From: Gemmatimonadota bacterium
GTDB lineage: Bacteria > Gemmatimonadota > Gemmatimonadetes > Gemmatimonadales > GWC2-71-9
DNA: 39,910 nt
Assembly (NCBI GenBank): GCA_003221895.1
Contig: QHUJ01000152.1
Span: 1 to 39,910 of the forward strand
Direction: 5' to 3'
A model generated the notes under the pieces. That model was given only the letters and a program-made list of their open reading frames with translations. It ran no database searches and was not told the DNA's origin. Shown here in pieces: positions 8,619 to 15,800 of the stretch. Both the position numbers and the translations under genes were made by a program. Every line of letters begins with the position of its first letter. Within the stretch, counting starts at the first letter, position 1.

Positions 8619-9602
8619 ATGAAACAAAGGCCACTCGGCAACACCGGCTATCGCGTGAGCGAGATCGGCTTTGGCGCCTGGGGCATCGGCGGCGCCATGT
8701 GGCGCGGTGTCGATGACAACGAAGGGCGCAAGGCCCTGCGCGAGGCGGTCGATCAGGGCATCACCTGCTTCGACACGGCGCTCGCCTACGGCGACGGCCA
8801 CAGCGAGCGCGTGATCGGCGAAGTGCTGAAGGATGACATCCGCGCCGGCCGCGTCGTCGTTTCTACGAAGATTCCGCCGATGAACCAGGAGTGGCCGGCC
8901 AAACCGAGCTACAAGCTCACGAGCGTATTTCCCGCCAAGCACATCGCGTCGTCCACCGAACAGTCATTGAAGAATCTCGGCATGGAAGCCCTGCACGTGC
9001 AGCAGCTGCACGTGTGGAACGACGTGTGGCTCTCGGATCCCGAATGGCAGAAGTCGCTCGAGCAGATCATGCGGCTCAAGAAGGACGGGAAGGTGCTCCA
9101 CTGGGGCATCTCGATCAACGATCACGCGCCCGAAACGGCGCTGCAGGTATTGACCGACCCGATTTTCGAGACGGCGCAGGTGATCTACAACATCTACGAT
9201 CGCTCACCCGAGAAGGCGCTGTTCGCCCTCGCCAACAAGAAGCCCCTCGGCATCATCGTGCGCGTGCCGTTCGACGAAGGCGCGCTCACCGGTCAGATCA
9301 AAGCCAGCACCGTCTTCCCCGCGGGCGACTGGCGCGCCGCCTACTTTGCGGGCGACCGCAAAGCCGAGGCGGAGCGGCGGGGCAAGGCTCTCGCCGGCCT
9401 GTTGAACGACCAGGTCGAAACCCTGCCCGAGCTCGCGCTGCGGTTTTGTCTCTCGTCGCCCGAAGTGTCGACGGTCATCCCCGGCATGCGGCGGCCCGCA
9501 CACGTGCGGCAGAACGCGACCGCATCCGCCAAGGGCGCGCTGCCGGCCGCCATGCTCTCACAGCTCAAGCCGCACGCGTGGGACAAGAACTGGTATGCCT
9601 GA
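8619..9602 (+). CDS. Aldo/keto reductase
   Basis: 327 residues with an AGGA ribosome site and a 10-nt gap after the GH2 gene. The full NAD(P)H-dependent AKR barrel is present with the catalytic tetrad: D52, Y57 (in DTALAYGDGHSE), K84 (VVVSTKIPP) and H131 (QQLHVWND). The C-terminal cofactor-binding segment (LRFCLSSPEVSTVIPGMR) is intact. As last gene of the sugar operon it probably oxidises or reduces a released aldose, comparable with L-fucose or D-threo-aldose dehydrogenases, in the cytoplasm. The sequence alone does not define substrate or direction. It is convergent with the sigma factor gene across a 48-nt gap in which I see no clear terminator. Confidence 0.85.
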   Translation: MKQRPLGNTGYRVSEIGFGAWGIGGAMWRGVDDNEGRKALREAVDQGITCFDTALAYGDGHSERVIGEVLKDDIRAGRVVVSTKIPPMNQEWPAKPSYKLTSVFPAKHIASSTEQSLKNLGMEALHVQQLHVWNDVWLSDPEWQKSLEQIMRLKKDGKVLHWGISINDHAPETALQVLTDPIFETAQVIYNIYDRSPEKALFALANKKPLGIIVRVPFDEGALTGQIKASTVFPAGDWRAAYFAGDRKAEAERRGKALAGLLNDQVETLPELALRFCLSSPEVSTVIPGMRRPAHVRQNATASAKGALPAAMLSQLKPHAWDKNWYA

Positions 9603-9650
9603 TTAAGTCGCTGGCGCTGAGCTGGATCACAACCAGCAGAGCGAGCACGT

Positions 9651-10844
9651 CTACGTCGTCGCCTGTACGCCCAATTCTCTCAAGCGGCGTTGGAGCAGGC
9701 GCCGTTCGGGTTCCTCGACGGCGAGCGCGAGCGCCTGCTGGTACGCGGCGATTGCTTCGGGCTTCGTGCCGAGCCGGCGAAAGAGATCGGCGCGCGCCGC
9801 GTGGGCGAGATGATACTCCGTCAGCTCTTTTCGCGCGAGGATTTCGTCGATGAGCGTGAGCCCGTGTTCCGGCCCGTCACGCATGGCGACCGCTGCCGCA
9901 CGATTGAGCTCGATCACCGGCGATGGATCTGCTCTCATCAACACGTCGTACAACCCGACGATTTCGGTCCAGTCGGTATCCGCGGGCGTCGCGGCTTCGG
10001 CGTGCACCGCTGCGATCGCCGCCTGCAGCTGAAACGGACCGATCTGTCGCAATCCAAAGGCGCGCTCGACCAGCGAGACCCCTTCCTGTATCTGCTCGCG
10101 GTTCCACAGCGAGCGATCCTGCTCCTCGAGCGGAATCAGCTCACCGGTCGTCGTCGTGCGCGACTGGCGGCGCGCGTCGTGGAGCAGCATCAGGGCGAGC
10201 AGCCCGATCGCCTCCGGCTCAGGCAGCAGCTCGGCCAGCAGCCGTCCGAGCCGGATCGCCTCCAGCGCGAGATCGGCCCGCCTGAAGTAGCCCTGATTGA
10301 AGACGAGATAGACGACGTGCAACACGCTCGCCAGGCGCTCGGGCAGATCGCGCTGCTCGGGCACTTCGTAGGGAATTCTCGCGTCGCGAATCTTCGCTTT
10401 GGCGCGGACGATACGCTGCGCCAGCGTGGGTGGATTGGTGAGAAAAGCCGCCGCAACTTCTTCAGTTGTGAGACCACAGATTTCGCGGAGCGTCATCGCG
10501 ACTTGCGCGTCGGGATTCAGAGCCGGATGGCAGCAGGTGAAGATCAGGCGCAGCCGGTCGTCGACCAGATCGTACGGCTCTTCGGGAAGCTCGGCGATCA
10601 CCTCCACGTCGGCATCGACCTCGCGGCGTGTCTTGCGCAGCCGGTCGATCGCCTTGAATCGCCCCGTCGAGATGAGCCACGAGCGGGGATTGGTGGGAGT
10701 CCCTTCGATCGGCCAGCGCTCGACCGCCGCGGCGAACGCATCCTGCAACGCCTCCTCGGCGAGATCGAAATCGCCGAGGAGGCGGATGAGGGTCGCGAGG
10801 ACGCGTCGAGACTCGGCGCGATAGACAGACTCGATCGTGTCTAC
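9651..10844 (-). CDS. ECF42-type RNA polymerase sigma factor with DUF6596/TPR extension (start codon unclear)
   Basis: About 397 residues. Homology begins near DTIESVYRAESRRVLATL, then sigma region 2 (AEEALQDAFAAAVERWP, SWLISTGRFKAIDRLR), region 4 (MTLREICGLTTEEVAAAF) and a long DUF6596/TPR-like C-terminal extension typical of ECF42 factors, which lack an anti-sigma factor. Two YCII genes lie upstream, the known genomic partner of this group. No ATG, GTG or TTG exists in frame between ATG 11162 (deep inside the YCII gene, implausible) and the conserved domain. The best-placed codon is GTA at 10844-10842, overlapping the YCII stop as GTAG; an ATC follows three codons later. The segment after VFNQGYF is a few residues shorter than usual for the family. 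Confidence 0.8.
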   Translation of the reverse strand, partial: VDTIESVYRAESRRVLATLIRLLGDFDLAEEALQDAFAAAVERWPIEGTPTNPRSWLISTGRFKAIDRLRKTRREVDADVEVIAELPEEPYDLVDDRLRLIFTCCHPALNPDAQVAMTLREICGLTTEEVAAAFLTNPPTLAQRIVRAKAKIRDARIPYEVPEQRDLPERLASVLHVVYLVFNQGYFRRADLALEAIRLGRLLAELLPEPEAIGLLALMLLHDARRQSRTTTTGELIPLEEQDRSLWNREQIQEGVSLVERAFGLRQIGPFQLQAAIAAVHAEAATPADTDWTEIVGLYDVLMRADPSPVIELNRAAAVAMRDGPEHGLTLIDEILARKELTEYHLAHAARADLFRRLGTKPEAIAAYQQALALAVEEPERRLLQRRLRELGVQATT

Positions 10845-11197
10845 GGCTGGTCGAACTCCATCACGGGCCGTACTTCGACCGTACCGTGCTTCGCGCCGGG
10901 AATCCGTGATGCGACTTGAACGGCTTCGTTCAGGTCCTTCGCCTTGATCAGGTAGTAGCCGCCGAGCTGCTCTTTCGTCTCGACATACGGACCGTCGGTG
11001 GTCGAGAGCTTGCCGTTCCGCACACGGACCGACGTGGCCGACTTGGTCGGCTGGAGCGCTTCGCCGCCGATGTAGTTGCCCGCCTTCTTGATGCTTTCGG
11101 TGAACCCGTTGTACTCGGCCATCCCCTGCTGCAGGTCTGATTGCGTCGCCTTGTCCCACCACTTCTCATCCTCGTAGATCAAGCACAGGTATCGCAT
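10841..11197 (-). CDS. YCII/DGPF-domain protein, copy 1
   Basis: 118 residues with a strong ribosome site (GGAGGA, 4 nt before ATG). The family signature is present: MRYLCLIY at the start and STTDGPYVETKEQLGGYYLI in the middle (the 'DGPF' motif), with a ferredoxin-like fold expected. Members are small cytoplasmic proteins of unknown biochemical role, regularly encoded next to ECF42 sigma factors and often their main regulon. This copy is adjacent to and overlaps the sigma gene, and is paralogous to the next upstream gene with the same length and motif order. A perfect hairpin lies just ahead of its ribosome site. Confidence 0.9.
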   Translation of the reverse strand: MRYLCLIYEDEKWWDKATQSDLQQGMAEYNGFTESIKKAGNYIGGEALQPTKSATSVRVRNGKLSTTDGPYVETKEQLGGYYLIKAKDLNEAVQVASRIPGAKHGTVEVRPVMEFDQP

Positions 11198-11216
11198 CGG
11201 TTCCTCCGTGATGGAA

Positions 11217-11235
11217 CCCGGGCTCAGAGCCCGGG
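11217..11235 (-). repeat. Hairpin CCCGGGCT-cag-AGCCCGGG between the YCII genes
   Basis: A perfect 8-bp stem with a 3-nt loop, about 19 nt ahead of the ATG of YCII copy 1. A smaller hairpin (GCCCT-ctc-AGGGC, 11247-11259) precedes it on the transcript. The same stem, with loop cgt, recurs at 37371-37389. It lacks a T-tract and may be an mRNA-processing or attenuation element or a dispersed repeat. Confidence 0.6.
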
Positions 11236-11263
11236 CTCGTTGTCGTGCCCTCTCAGGGCGCGA

Positions 11264-11620
11264 TTACTTTCCGGTTTGCGACCAGACAGGACGCACTTCA
11301 ACCGAACCCCACTTCGCCGACGGGATCCGGCTCGCGATCTGAATCGCTTCGGTGCGATCCTTCGCTTCGATCAGGAAGTACCCACCGAGCTGCTCTTTGG
11401 TTTCGGCGAACGGCCCATCGGTCGTGGAGAGCTTGCCGTTGCGGACGCGCACGGTCGTCGCCTGATCGGTGTGTTGCAGCCCGTGCGATCCGACGTAATT
11501 GCCGCTCTTCTGGATATCGTCCGTGAACGCCCAATAGTCCCGCTTGGCCTGCTCGATCACGTCCTTGGGGACGTTGACCTCCTCTTTTTCTTCCTGATAA
11601 ACCAGGCACAGGTATTTCAT
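11264..11620 (-). CDS. YCII/DGPF-domain protein, copy 2
   Basis: 118 residues, paralogue of the downstream YCII gene: MKYLCLVY start, then STTDGPFAETKEQLGGYFLI with the canonical DGPF. GGAGGA is 5 nt ahead of the ATG. It is first in the YCII-YCII-sigma operon. About 46 nt upstream of its start is a sequence matching the reported ECF42 promoter (see the entry at 11666), so the operon is probably switched on by its own sigma factor. Longer reading frames extending upstream are not supported because the conserved N-terminus is at this ATG. The biochemical role is unknown. Confidence 0.9.
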   Translation of the reverse strand: MKYLCLVYQEEKEEVNVPKDVIEQAKRDYWAFTDDIQKSGNYVGSHGLQHTDQATTVRVRNGKLSTTDGPFAETKEQLGGYFLIEAKDRTEAIQIASRIPSAKWGSVEVRPVWSQTGK

Positions 11621-11665
11621 AGGATTCCTCCAGGTGGTTCTGAAATATGCCCGCGACACTGAATG

Positions 11666-11692
11666 GACGTTTGGGGACACGGGAATTCGACA
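11666..11692 (-). promoter_or_regulatory. Candidate ECF42 promoter (TGTCGA-N17-CGTC)
   Basis: On the minus strand TGTCGA (11692-11687) is followed after 17 nt by CGTC (11669-11666), ahead of the YCII-YCII-sigma operon. Studies of the ECF42 group describe TGTCGA at -35 and CGA/TC at -10. The position would give a 5' leader of about 40 nt with a good ribosome site. I infer autoregulation. Confidence 0.6.
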
Positions 11693-11710
11693 AGACGCTA
11701 ACTTTTGGTC

Positions 11711-12223
11711 ATGCCACGGTATGCAGCGTTCCTGCGAGGCGTCATGCCCATGAACTGCAAGATGGCAGACCTTCGGGCTGCCTTCGAGGCTGCAGGATTC
11801 ACCGATGTCAGGACTGTCTTGACGAGTGGCAATGTCGTGTTCGACGCCCGCAGCACATCGGAGGCGGCCCTGGAGCAAAAAGCCGAAGCGGCCATGCATG
11901 AGCGCATGGGCAAGGCATTTCTGACGATCGTGCGGCCCATCGAGGAGCTCCGGGGGCTGCTGGCGACCGACCCCTACCGCGCATTTCGCGTCAGTCCAAA
12001 AGCGAAACGTATCGTCACGTTCCTGAAAGGCCGCCCCAGGGTCAAGATCAAGCTCCCCATCGAGGCCGACGGGGCCCGAATCCTCACGATGAAAGGCAGT
12101 GAGATCTTCACCGCCTATCTCCCGACTCCCAAGGGCCCCGTGTTCATGTCGCTGCTCGAAAAGACGCTCGGCAAGGATCAGACGACCCGTACGTGGGACA
12201 CCATCGCGAAGGTGGCCCGCTGA
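11711..12223 (+). CDS. DUF1697 family protein
   Basis: 170 residues. It begins MPRYAAFLRGVMPMN, the usual DUF1697 opening, followed by the family's characteristic block LRAAFEAAGFTDVRTVLTSGNVVFDA. Small cytoplasmic proteins of unknown function. I chose ATG 11711 over TTG 11705 because the conserved N-terminus starts there. There is no Shine-Dalgarno; instead TAACTT lies 6 nt ahead of the ATG, compatible with a leaderless mRNA. It is divergent from the YCII operon and 15 nt upstream of the DUF1707 gene, so it may lead a three-gene transcript up to 13154. Confidence 0.85.
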   Translation: MPRYAAFLRGVMPMNCKMADLRAAFEAAGFTDVRTVLTSGNVVFDARSTSEAALEQKAEAAMHERMGKAFLTIVRPIEELRGLLATDPYRAFRVSPKAKRIVTFLKGRPRVKIKLPIEADGARILTMKGSEIFTAYLPTPKGPVFMSLLEKTLGKDQTTRTWDTIAKVAR

Positions 12224-12238
12224 GATAGATTCGACCAC

Positions 12239-12796
12239 GTGTCCCTGAACCCCCTTCCGGACCCGCTCCCTTCTGCCGCGCGTGAGCGTGTCATCGAGCT
12301 GTTGACGCGCCACTTTGCCAGCGACGAGCTCACCGAAGCGCAGCTCGAGGCTCGACTTCAGGATGTGTACGCGGCGCGCACCACGAGTGACCTCGATGCC
12401 ATCGTCGCGGGCCTTCCCTCACAGGCTCTGGGACACCGGATGGATACGAGCATCAGCGCGACGTTCTCCGGGCAGGAGCGCAAGCTCGCCGGCCTCGTGC
12501 CAAGCCAGTTGACCCTGAACGCGCGGATGGGGTATGTGGAGCTCGATTTGACCGACGCGACGTTAGCCCCCGGCATCACGACAATCGACGTCCACTCGTT
12601 CATGGGTTACGTGGAGATCCGCCTGCCGGAGGGCGTGCGGGTCGAGAATCACGGCCGCGCGCTGTTCGGCTATGTCGCTGTAAAGGGCCTGGAGGAAGAC
12701 TCAGAGCGCGTTGTGCGCATCACCGGCAGAGCGGTCTTCGGATACGCGGAGATCCTCCTGCCGGACAACGAGTACGACCACGAGGACGAGGAGTAA
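12239..12796 (+). CDS. DUF1707 / LiaF-like protein
   Basis: 185 residues from GTG. The N-terminus (about residues 12-65, ARERVIELLTRHFASDELTE ... LQDVYAARTTSDLDAI) is a DUF1707 (SHOCT-like) domain. The C-terminal half (about 90-180) has the repeating GYVELDL / GYVEIRLPEGVRVENHG / FGYAEILLP pattern of the LiaF 'cell-wall-active antibiotic response' beta-helix. The two domains are normally joined by membrane segments; here none is evident, so the protein may be soluble. LiaF proteins modulate envelope-stress signalling, but no partner kinase is adjacent. The stop is one base from the next ATG, so the two are co-translated. Confidence 0.75.
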   Translation: MSLNPLPDPLPSAARERVIELLTRHFASDELTEAQLEARLQDVYAARTTSDLDAIVAGLPSQALGHRMDTSISATFSGQERKLAGLVPSQLTLNARMGYVELDLTDATLAPGITTIDVHSFMGYVEIRLPEGVRVENHGRALFGYVAVKGLEEDSERVVRITGRAVFGYAEILLPDNEYDHEDEE

Positions 12797-12797
12797 C

Positions 12798-13154
12798 ATG
12801 CCGCACGGAAAGGTCTGCTATCTCGAGATGCCGGCCAAGGACATCGAGGCCTCCAAGCGCTTCTACACCACGATCTTCGGCTGGAAGGCGCGCATCCGCG
12901 ACGATGGCTCCAACGCGTTCGACGACGGAATCGACAATGTCAGCGGCACCTGGATGAAGGACCTCAAGCCCTCCGCCGACGACGGCATCATCATCTCCAT
13001 CATGGTAGACGACATCGACGACACCCTGAAGCGGGTGAAGGCCGGCGGCGGCCGTGTTGTGTTGCCCCGGCAGGAGCTAGGGGGCGGAGCAGCCTACGCG
13101 AGGTTCCTCGATCCGGCGGGCAATTTGCTCAGTCTGTATCAAGAGGGCAGGTGA
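12798..13154 (+). CDS. VOC-fold (glyoxalase/bleomycin-resistance-like) protein
   Basis: 118 residues, one VOC domain of two beta-alpha-beta-beta-beta modules: KVCYLEMPAKDIEASKRFYTTIFGW at the start and ARFLDPAGNLLSLYQ at the end. This subfamily (WDGxxN-free, 'glyoxalase-like') is usually of unknown substrate. The 1-nt spacing from the DUF1707 gene and a Gly/Ala-rich purine ribosome site inside that gene's end (GAGGACGAGGAG) indicate one operon. A small hairpin follows the stop at 13158. Confidence 0.85.
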   Translation: MPHGKVCYLEMPAKDIEASKRFYTTIFGWKARIRDDGSNAFDDGIDNVSGTWMKDLKPSADDGIIISIMVDDIDDTLKRVKAGGGRVVLPRQELGGGAAYARFLDPAGNLLSLYQEGR

Positions 13155-13157
13155 TCG

Positions 13158-13170
13158 GAGCTAGCAGCTC
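13158..13170 (+). terminator. Small hairpin after the VOC gene
   Basis: GAGCT-agc-AGCTC begins 3 nt after the VOC stop. The 5-bp stem has no T-tract, so it is a weak terminator candidate. Confidence 0.3.
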
Positions 13171-13212
13171 GGGCTGAGCCACCCACCCAAACACGATACT
13201 CGCACGTGCCGG

Positions 13213-13237
13213 GGCTGCCTGGCGATTCGGGGCAGCC
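13213..13237. terminator. Hairpin in the gap before the alpha/beta hydrolase
   Basis: GGCTGCC (13213-13219) pairs perfectly with GGCAGCC (13231-13237) around an 11-nt loop, with a few extra G/C pairs possible. It is located in the 124-nt gap between the VOC and hydrolase genes. Either a terminator or part of a leader. Confidence 0.3.
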
Positions 13238-13278
13238 GGAAACCAGCGGTGTACCTGACTACGTTTAGTTAGGCATCC

Positions 13279-14145
13279 ATGAGCACAACTCTACGATTGA
13301 AGCGCGCGGCGTTCGGCGCCGTGCAACGGGCCGCGCCCGATCTCGCCGCGCGCTGGGCCGAGCGCATGTTCTGCTCCCCACCGCGCCGCCCGATCAGCGA
13401 ACGGATGGCGGCCTGGCTCCGAGATGGACGACGCTTCGATGTGATCGTGGGCTCTTCCCCCCCCCGCCGCCCCCGCCCCCGCCCCCGCCCGGTGACGGCC
13501 TGGACCTGGGGCGAACGCGGACCCGCGGTGCTGCTGGTGCACGGCTGGGGCAGTCGCGGCGCGCGGTTTGTGGATCTGGGCGGCGCCTTGCTCGCCGCCG
13601 GACATCGCGTCATCACCTTCGACGCGCCCGGTCACGGCGCGTCACACGGCCGGCTCAGCTCAGGGCCTGAATTCGCGCGCGCCGCGATTGCCGTGGCCGC
13701 GGCGGTCGGGCCGGTGAGCGCGGTGGTCGGTCATTCGTTGGGCGGATTCGCCTCGGCGCTCGCGATGCATCGCGGGCTGAGCGCGCGGCGCGCCATTTTC
13801 ATTTCACCCTCGGCGAACGTGAACAGCTACAGCGCGCAGTTCGCTGCTCTGCTCGGCGTGACACCGCCGGTCATGAACACGATGCGTGAGCGGCTGGCTC
13901 GGCGTCTGGACTTCAGTTGGAGCAGCATGGATGTCCCAGCGTTTGCTCCGAGCATGCGCGCGCCGTTGCTGGTAATCCACGATCGCGATGATCGCGAAGT
14001 GCGCTGGAGTGACGGCGCCGCGATTGCGGCCGCCTGGCCCGGTGCGGAGCTGGTGACCACCATGGGCCTCGGTCACCACCGCATCGTCAGTGACGCCGAG
14101 GTGATCGCGAACGTCGTGTCGTTCTTGCGCGCGTCCCTGCAGTGA
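13279..14145 (+). CDS. Alpha/beta hydrolase
   Basis: 288 residues. An N-terminal helical segment is followed by a Pro/Arg stretch (residues about 60-72, PPRRPRPRPRP) and the alpha/beta hydrolase core. The oxyanion-hole motif LLVHGWG is near residue 90 and the nucleophile elbow is GHSLGG with S153. The acid is near VIHDRDDREV (about 235) and the histidine in GLGHHRIV (about 269). Substrate is unknown; the closest look-alikes are esterase/lipase-type cytoplasmic proteins. The Pro/Arg stretch is encoded by a C9 run (13457-13465) plus CCCCCG repeats, a likely slippage site that could shift the frame before the catalytic residues. The strong terminator at 14216 lies downstream. Confidence 0.85.
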   Translation: MSTTLRLKRAAFGAVQRAAPDLAARWAERMFCSPPRRPISERMAAWLRDGRRFDVIVGSSPPRRPRPRPRPVTAWTWGERGPAVLLVHGWGSRGARFVDLGGALLAAGHRVITFDAPGHGASHGRLSSGPEFARAAIAVAAAVGPVSAVVGHSLGGFASALAMHRGLSARRAIFISPSANVNSYSAQFAALLGVTPPVMNTMRERLARRLDFSWSSMDVPAFAPSMRAPLLVIHDRDDREVRWSDGAAIAAAWPGAELVTTMGLGHHRIVSDAEVIANVVSFLRASLQ

Positions 14146-14210
14146 TCTTGCGCTGGCTCTTCGCGAGCCTGCATCTCCTCATGCTGCCGATCGATAAACG
14201 CAGGTTATGA
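14142..14210 (+). pseudogene. Short remnant of a membrane-protein N-terminus
   Basis: A 22-codon frame from GTG overlapping the hydrolase stop (GTGA). The translation LRWLFASLHLLMLPIDKRRL begins like the first helix of small membrane proteins and then stops. It looks like truncated debris rather than a functional peptide, although a coupled micro-ORF cannot be excluded. Confidence 0.35.
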
Positions 14211-14215
14211 CGAGC

Positions 14216-14245
14216 AGCCGGCTCGGCAGTCGCGCCGAGCCGGCT
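14216..14245. terminator. Strong bidirectional terminator hairpin
   Basis: A perfect 12-bp stem, AGCCGGCTCGGC (14216-14227) with GCCGAGCCGGCT (14234-14245), and a 6-nt loop, followed by GTTTC on the plus strand. It lies between the alpha/beta hydrolase (plus) and the LLM oxidoreductase (minus), so it can end both transcripts. Confidence 0.75.
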
Positions 14246-14253
14246 GTTTCCGT

Positions 14254-14367
14254 TGGACCTCCGTCGCCCGATTCCGTGCCGGCGAGCGGGTGGGCTTCAG
14301 TCGCATGAGCGACGACGATCTGCGCGCGATCTACCGCTACCTGCGCACGGTGCGGCGTGTTACGTGA
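14254..14367 (+). pseudogene. Remnant resembling a cytochrome c C-terminus
   Basis: The frame 14254-14367 ends with FSRMSDDDLRAIYRYLRTV before TGA. This resembles the last helix of a class I cytochrome c ('MSDEDLRAIYAYLRSLPP'). No start, no CxxCH haem motif and no upstream body are present, and it overlaps the last bases of the LLM gene on the other strand. I read it as decayed gene debris. Confidence 0.45.
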
Positions 14368-15400
14368 TCGGCACTTTGCGAACCTCCGGCGCAACGCGTG
14401 TTCCCAGTAGCTCGATTGCTTCCATGAGCTTGGTATGCGGCAGGGAAGTCACATTCATCTGGAACGTGATCCGATCGATCCCGCCCAACACGTCGTCGTA
14501 GTGCCGGATTTTCTCCACCACGTATTTCGGATCACCGATCAGTAGCGCGCCTTCCGGTCCACGTTGCGCGTCGAAGCCGGCGCGTGTCATCGGCGGCCAG
14601 CCACGCTCCCTGCCGACGGTGGCGATTGCACTCGCGTAGCCGGGATAGAAAGCGTTCGCCGCGTCATCTGTGGTTCGTCCCACAAACCCGAGCGCGTGCA
14701 CGCCGACCTTCAGGCGATCGGGGGAATGCCCGGCCTGCGCGCCGGCTTCGCGGTACAGATCCACGAGCGGCCGGAAGCGGCGCGGCTCGCCACCGATGAT
14801 CGCGACCATGAGCGGGAGTCCCAAAGCACCAGCCCGCGCGAACGACTGAGGTGTTCCACCGACGCCCACCCAGATGGGTAACGGGTCCTGGTAGGGCCGC
14901 GGGTAGATGCCCTGGCCGGTGAGCGCCGGCCGGAACTTGCCCGACCAATGCACGCGCTCATTCTCCCGGATCTTGAGCAAGAGCTCGAGCTTCTCGGCAA
15001 ACAGCGCGTCGTAGTCTTCGAGCCGAAAGCCGAACAACGGAAACGCCTCGATCGACGAGCCGCGGCCCACGACCATCTCGGCGCGGCCCTGCGACAGCAG
15101 ATCGAGTGTCGCAAATTGCTGAAACACCCGCACTGGGTCCGCCGCGCTCAGCACGGTGACGGCGCTCGTCAGGCGGATGTGACGTGTCCTCGCTGCCGCG
15201 GCGGCGAGAATCATGGCCGGCGCCGAATCGAGATACTCCTTGCGGTGATGCTCGCCGATCCCAAAGACGTCCAGTCCTACCTGATCGGCGTGCTCGATTT
15301 CTGCGACGAGCTCACGGATGCGATCCGACGGACTTACTGCGCGGGCTTCCTCGAGGTAGGCCGCCGCGAAACTATCAATGCCAACCTGCACATCCCTCAC
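14360..15400 (-). CDS. LLM-class flavin-dependent oxidoreductase
   Basis: 346 residues from GTG (a second in-frame GTG is three codons later). A luciferase-like monooxygenase (beta/alpha)8 fold: [20 protein letters not shown] near residue 50, [17 protein letters not shown] near 100, and [19 protein letters not shown] near 175, all hallmarks of the FMN/F420-type LLM family. Substrate unknown; it is a cytoplasmic oxidoreductase. GGGA precedes the start. It lies 24 nt downstream of the HxlR regulator on the same strand and so is probably co-transcribed and under its control, as are many flavin oxidoreductases next to HxlR redox/electrophile sensors. Confidence 0.85.
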   Translation of the reverse strand: MRDVQVGIDSFAAAYLEEARAVSPSDRIRELVAEIEHADQVGLDVFGIGEHHRKEYLDSAPAMILAAAAARTRHIRLTSAVTVLSAADPVRVFQQFATLDLLSQGRAEMVVGRGSSIEAFPLFGFRLEDYDALFAEKLELLLKIRENERVHWSGKFRPALTGQGIYPRPYQDPLPIWVGVGGTPQSFARAGALGLPLMVAIIGGEPRRFRPLVDLYREAGAQAGHSPDRLKVGVHALGFVGRTTDDAANAFYPGYASAIATVGRERGWPPMTRAGFDAQRGPEGALLIGDPKYVVEKIRHYDDVLGGIDRITFQMNVTSLPHTKLMEAIELLGTRVAPEVRKVPIT

Positions 15401-15424
15401 GCTCCCAACGGAAAGAGTGACCAG

Positions 15425-15760
15425 TTAACGCCGGCGTGGTGCTTCCGCTGCCACCAGCTCGCGGCCCCAGCGTTCGATGGCCTGAGCCAGCTCGCCAAAT
15501 GTGCGGCCGGTGCGCGTCAGCTCGTAGCTCACGCGGACCGGCGGCCCGGCGTCGACCTGCCGCACCAGCAACCCGCGCGCCTCGAGCTTTTTCAGCCGAG
15601 CCGAGAGGACCTTGTCGCCCGGGCCCTGGGTCCGCTCCGACAATTCGCTGAACCGGAGCGGTCCGCCCTGCAGCACGTTGAGAATCAAGGCGTTCCACTG
15701 CTGGCCCAGCACTGCGATTGCGGTCTGGAACGCCTGGCATTGTGAATCGACGCTTTTCAT
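15425..15760 (-). CDS. HxlR-family winged-helix transcriptional regulator
   Basis: 111 residues, a complete HxlR domain: QCQAFQTAIAVLGQQWNALIL, FSELSERTQGPGDKVLSARLKKLEARGLL as the winged helix, and ELTRTGRTFGELAQAIERW at the end. A single N-terminal cysteine (C8) sits where redox- or quinone-sensing members such as YodB and HypR have theirs. It most likely represses itself, the LLM oxidoreductase downstream and the divergent DoxX gene. Two operator-like palindromes lie in the intergenic region. There is no ribosome site; a TAGAAT -10 hexamer is 6 nt ahead of the ATG, suggesting a leaderless transcript. Confidence 0.88.
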   Translation of the reverse strand: MKSVDSQCQAFQTAIAVLGQQWNALILNVLQGGPLRFSELSERTQGPGDKVLSARLKKLEARGLLVRQVDAGPPVRVSYELTRTGRTFGELAQAIERWGRELVAAEAPRRR

Positions 15761-15766
15761 GCTGCC

Positions 15767-15784
15767 ATTCTAAGGTAGTACCTT
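15767..15784 (-). promoter_or_regulatory. HxlR promoter -10 (TAGAAT) with operator AAGGTA-G-TACCTT
   Basis: On the minus strand TAGAAT (15772-15767) is positioned as a -10 with the ATG 6 nt downstream. The perfect odd-length palindrome AAGGTAGTACCTT (15772-15784) abuts it, where a bound repressor would block polymerase. It contains the AGTA/TACT core seen in HxlR-family operators. Confidence 0.5.
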
Positions 15785-15800
15785 CCCAAAAGAAAGCCCC

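Noticed and set aside
10845-11162. N-terminal extension of the sigma factor to ATG 11162
   Set aside because: The extra residues are a frame-shadow of the YCII gene and show no conserved sequence; known ECF42 proteins start near the sigma region.
11217-11259. Riboswitch between the YCII genes
   Set aside because: Only two simple hairpins are present, with no conserved aptamer-like core.
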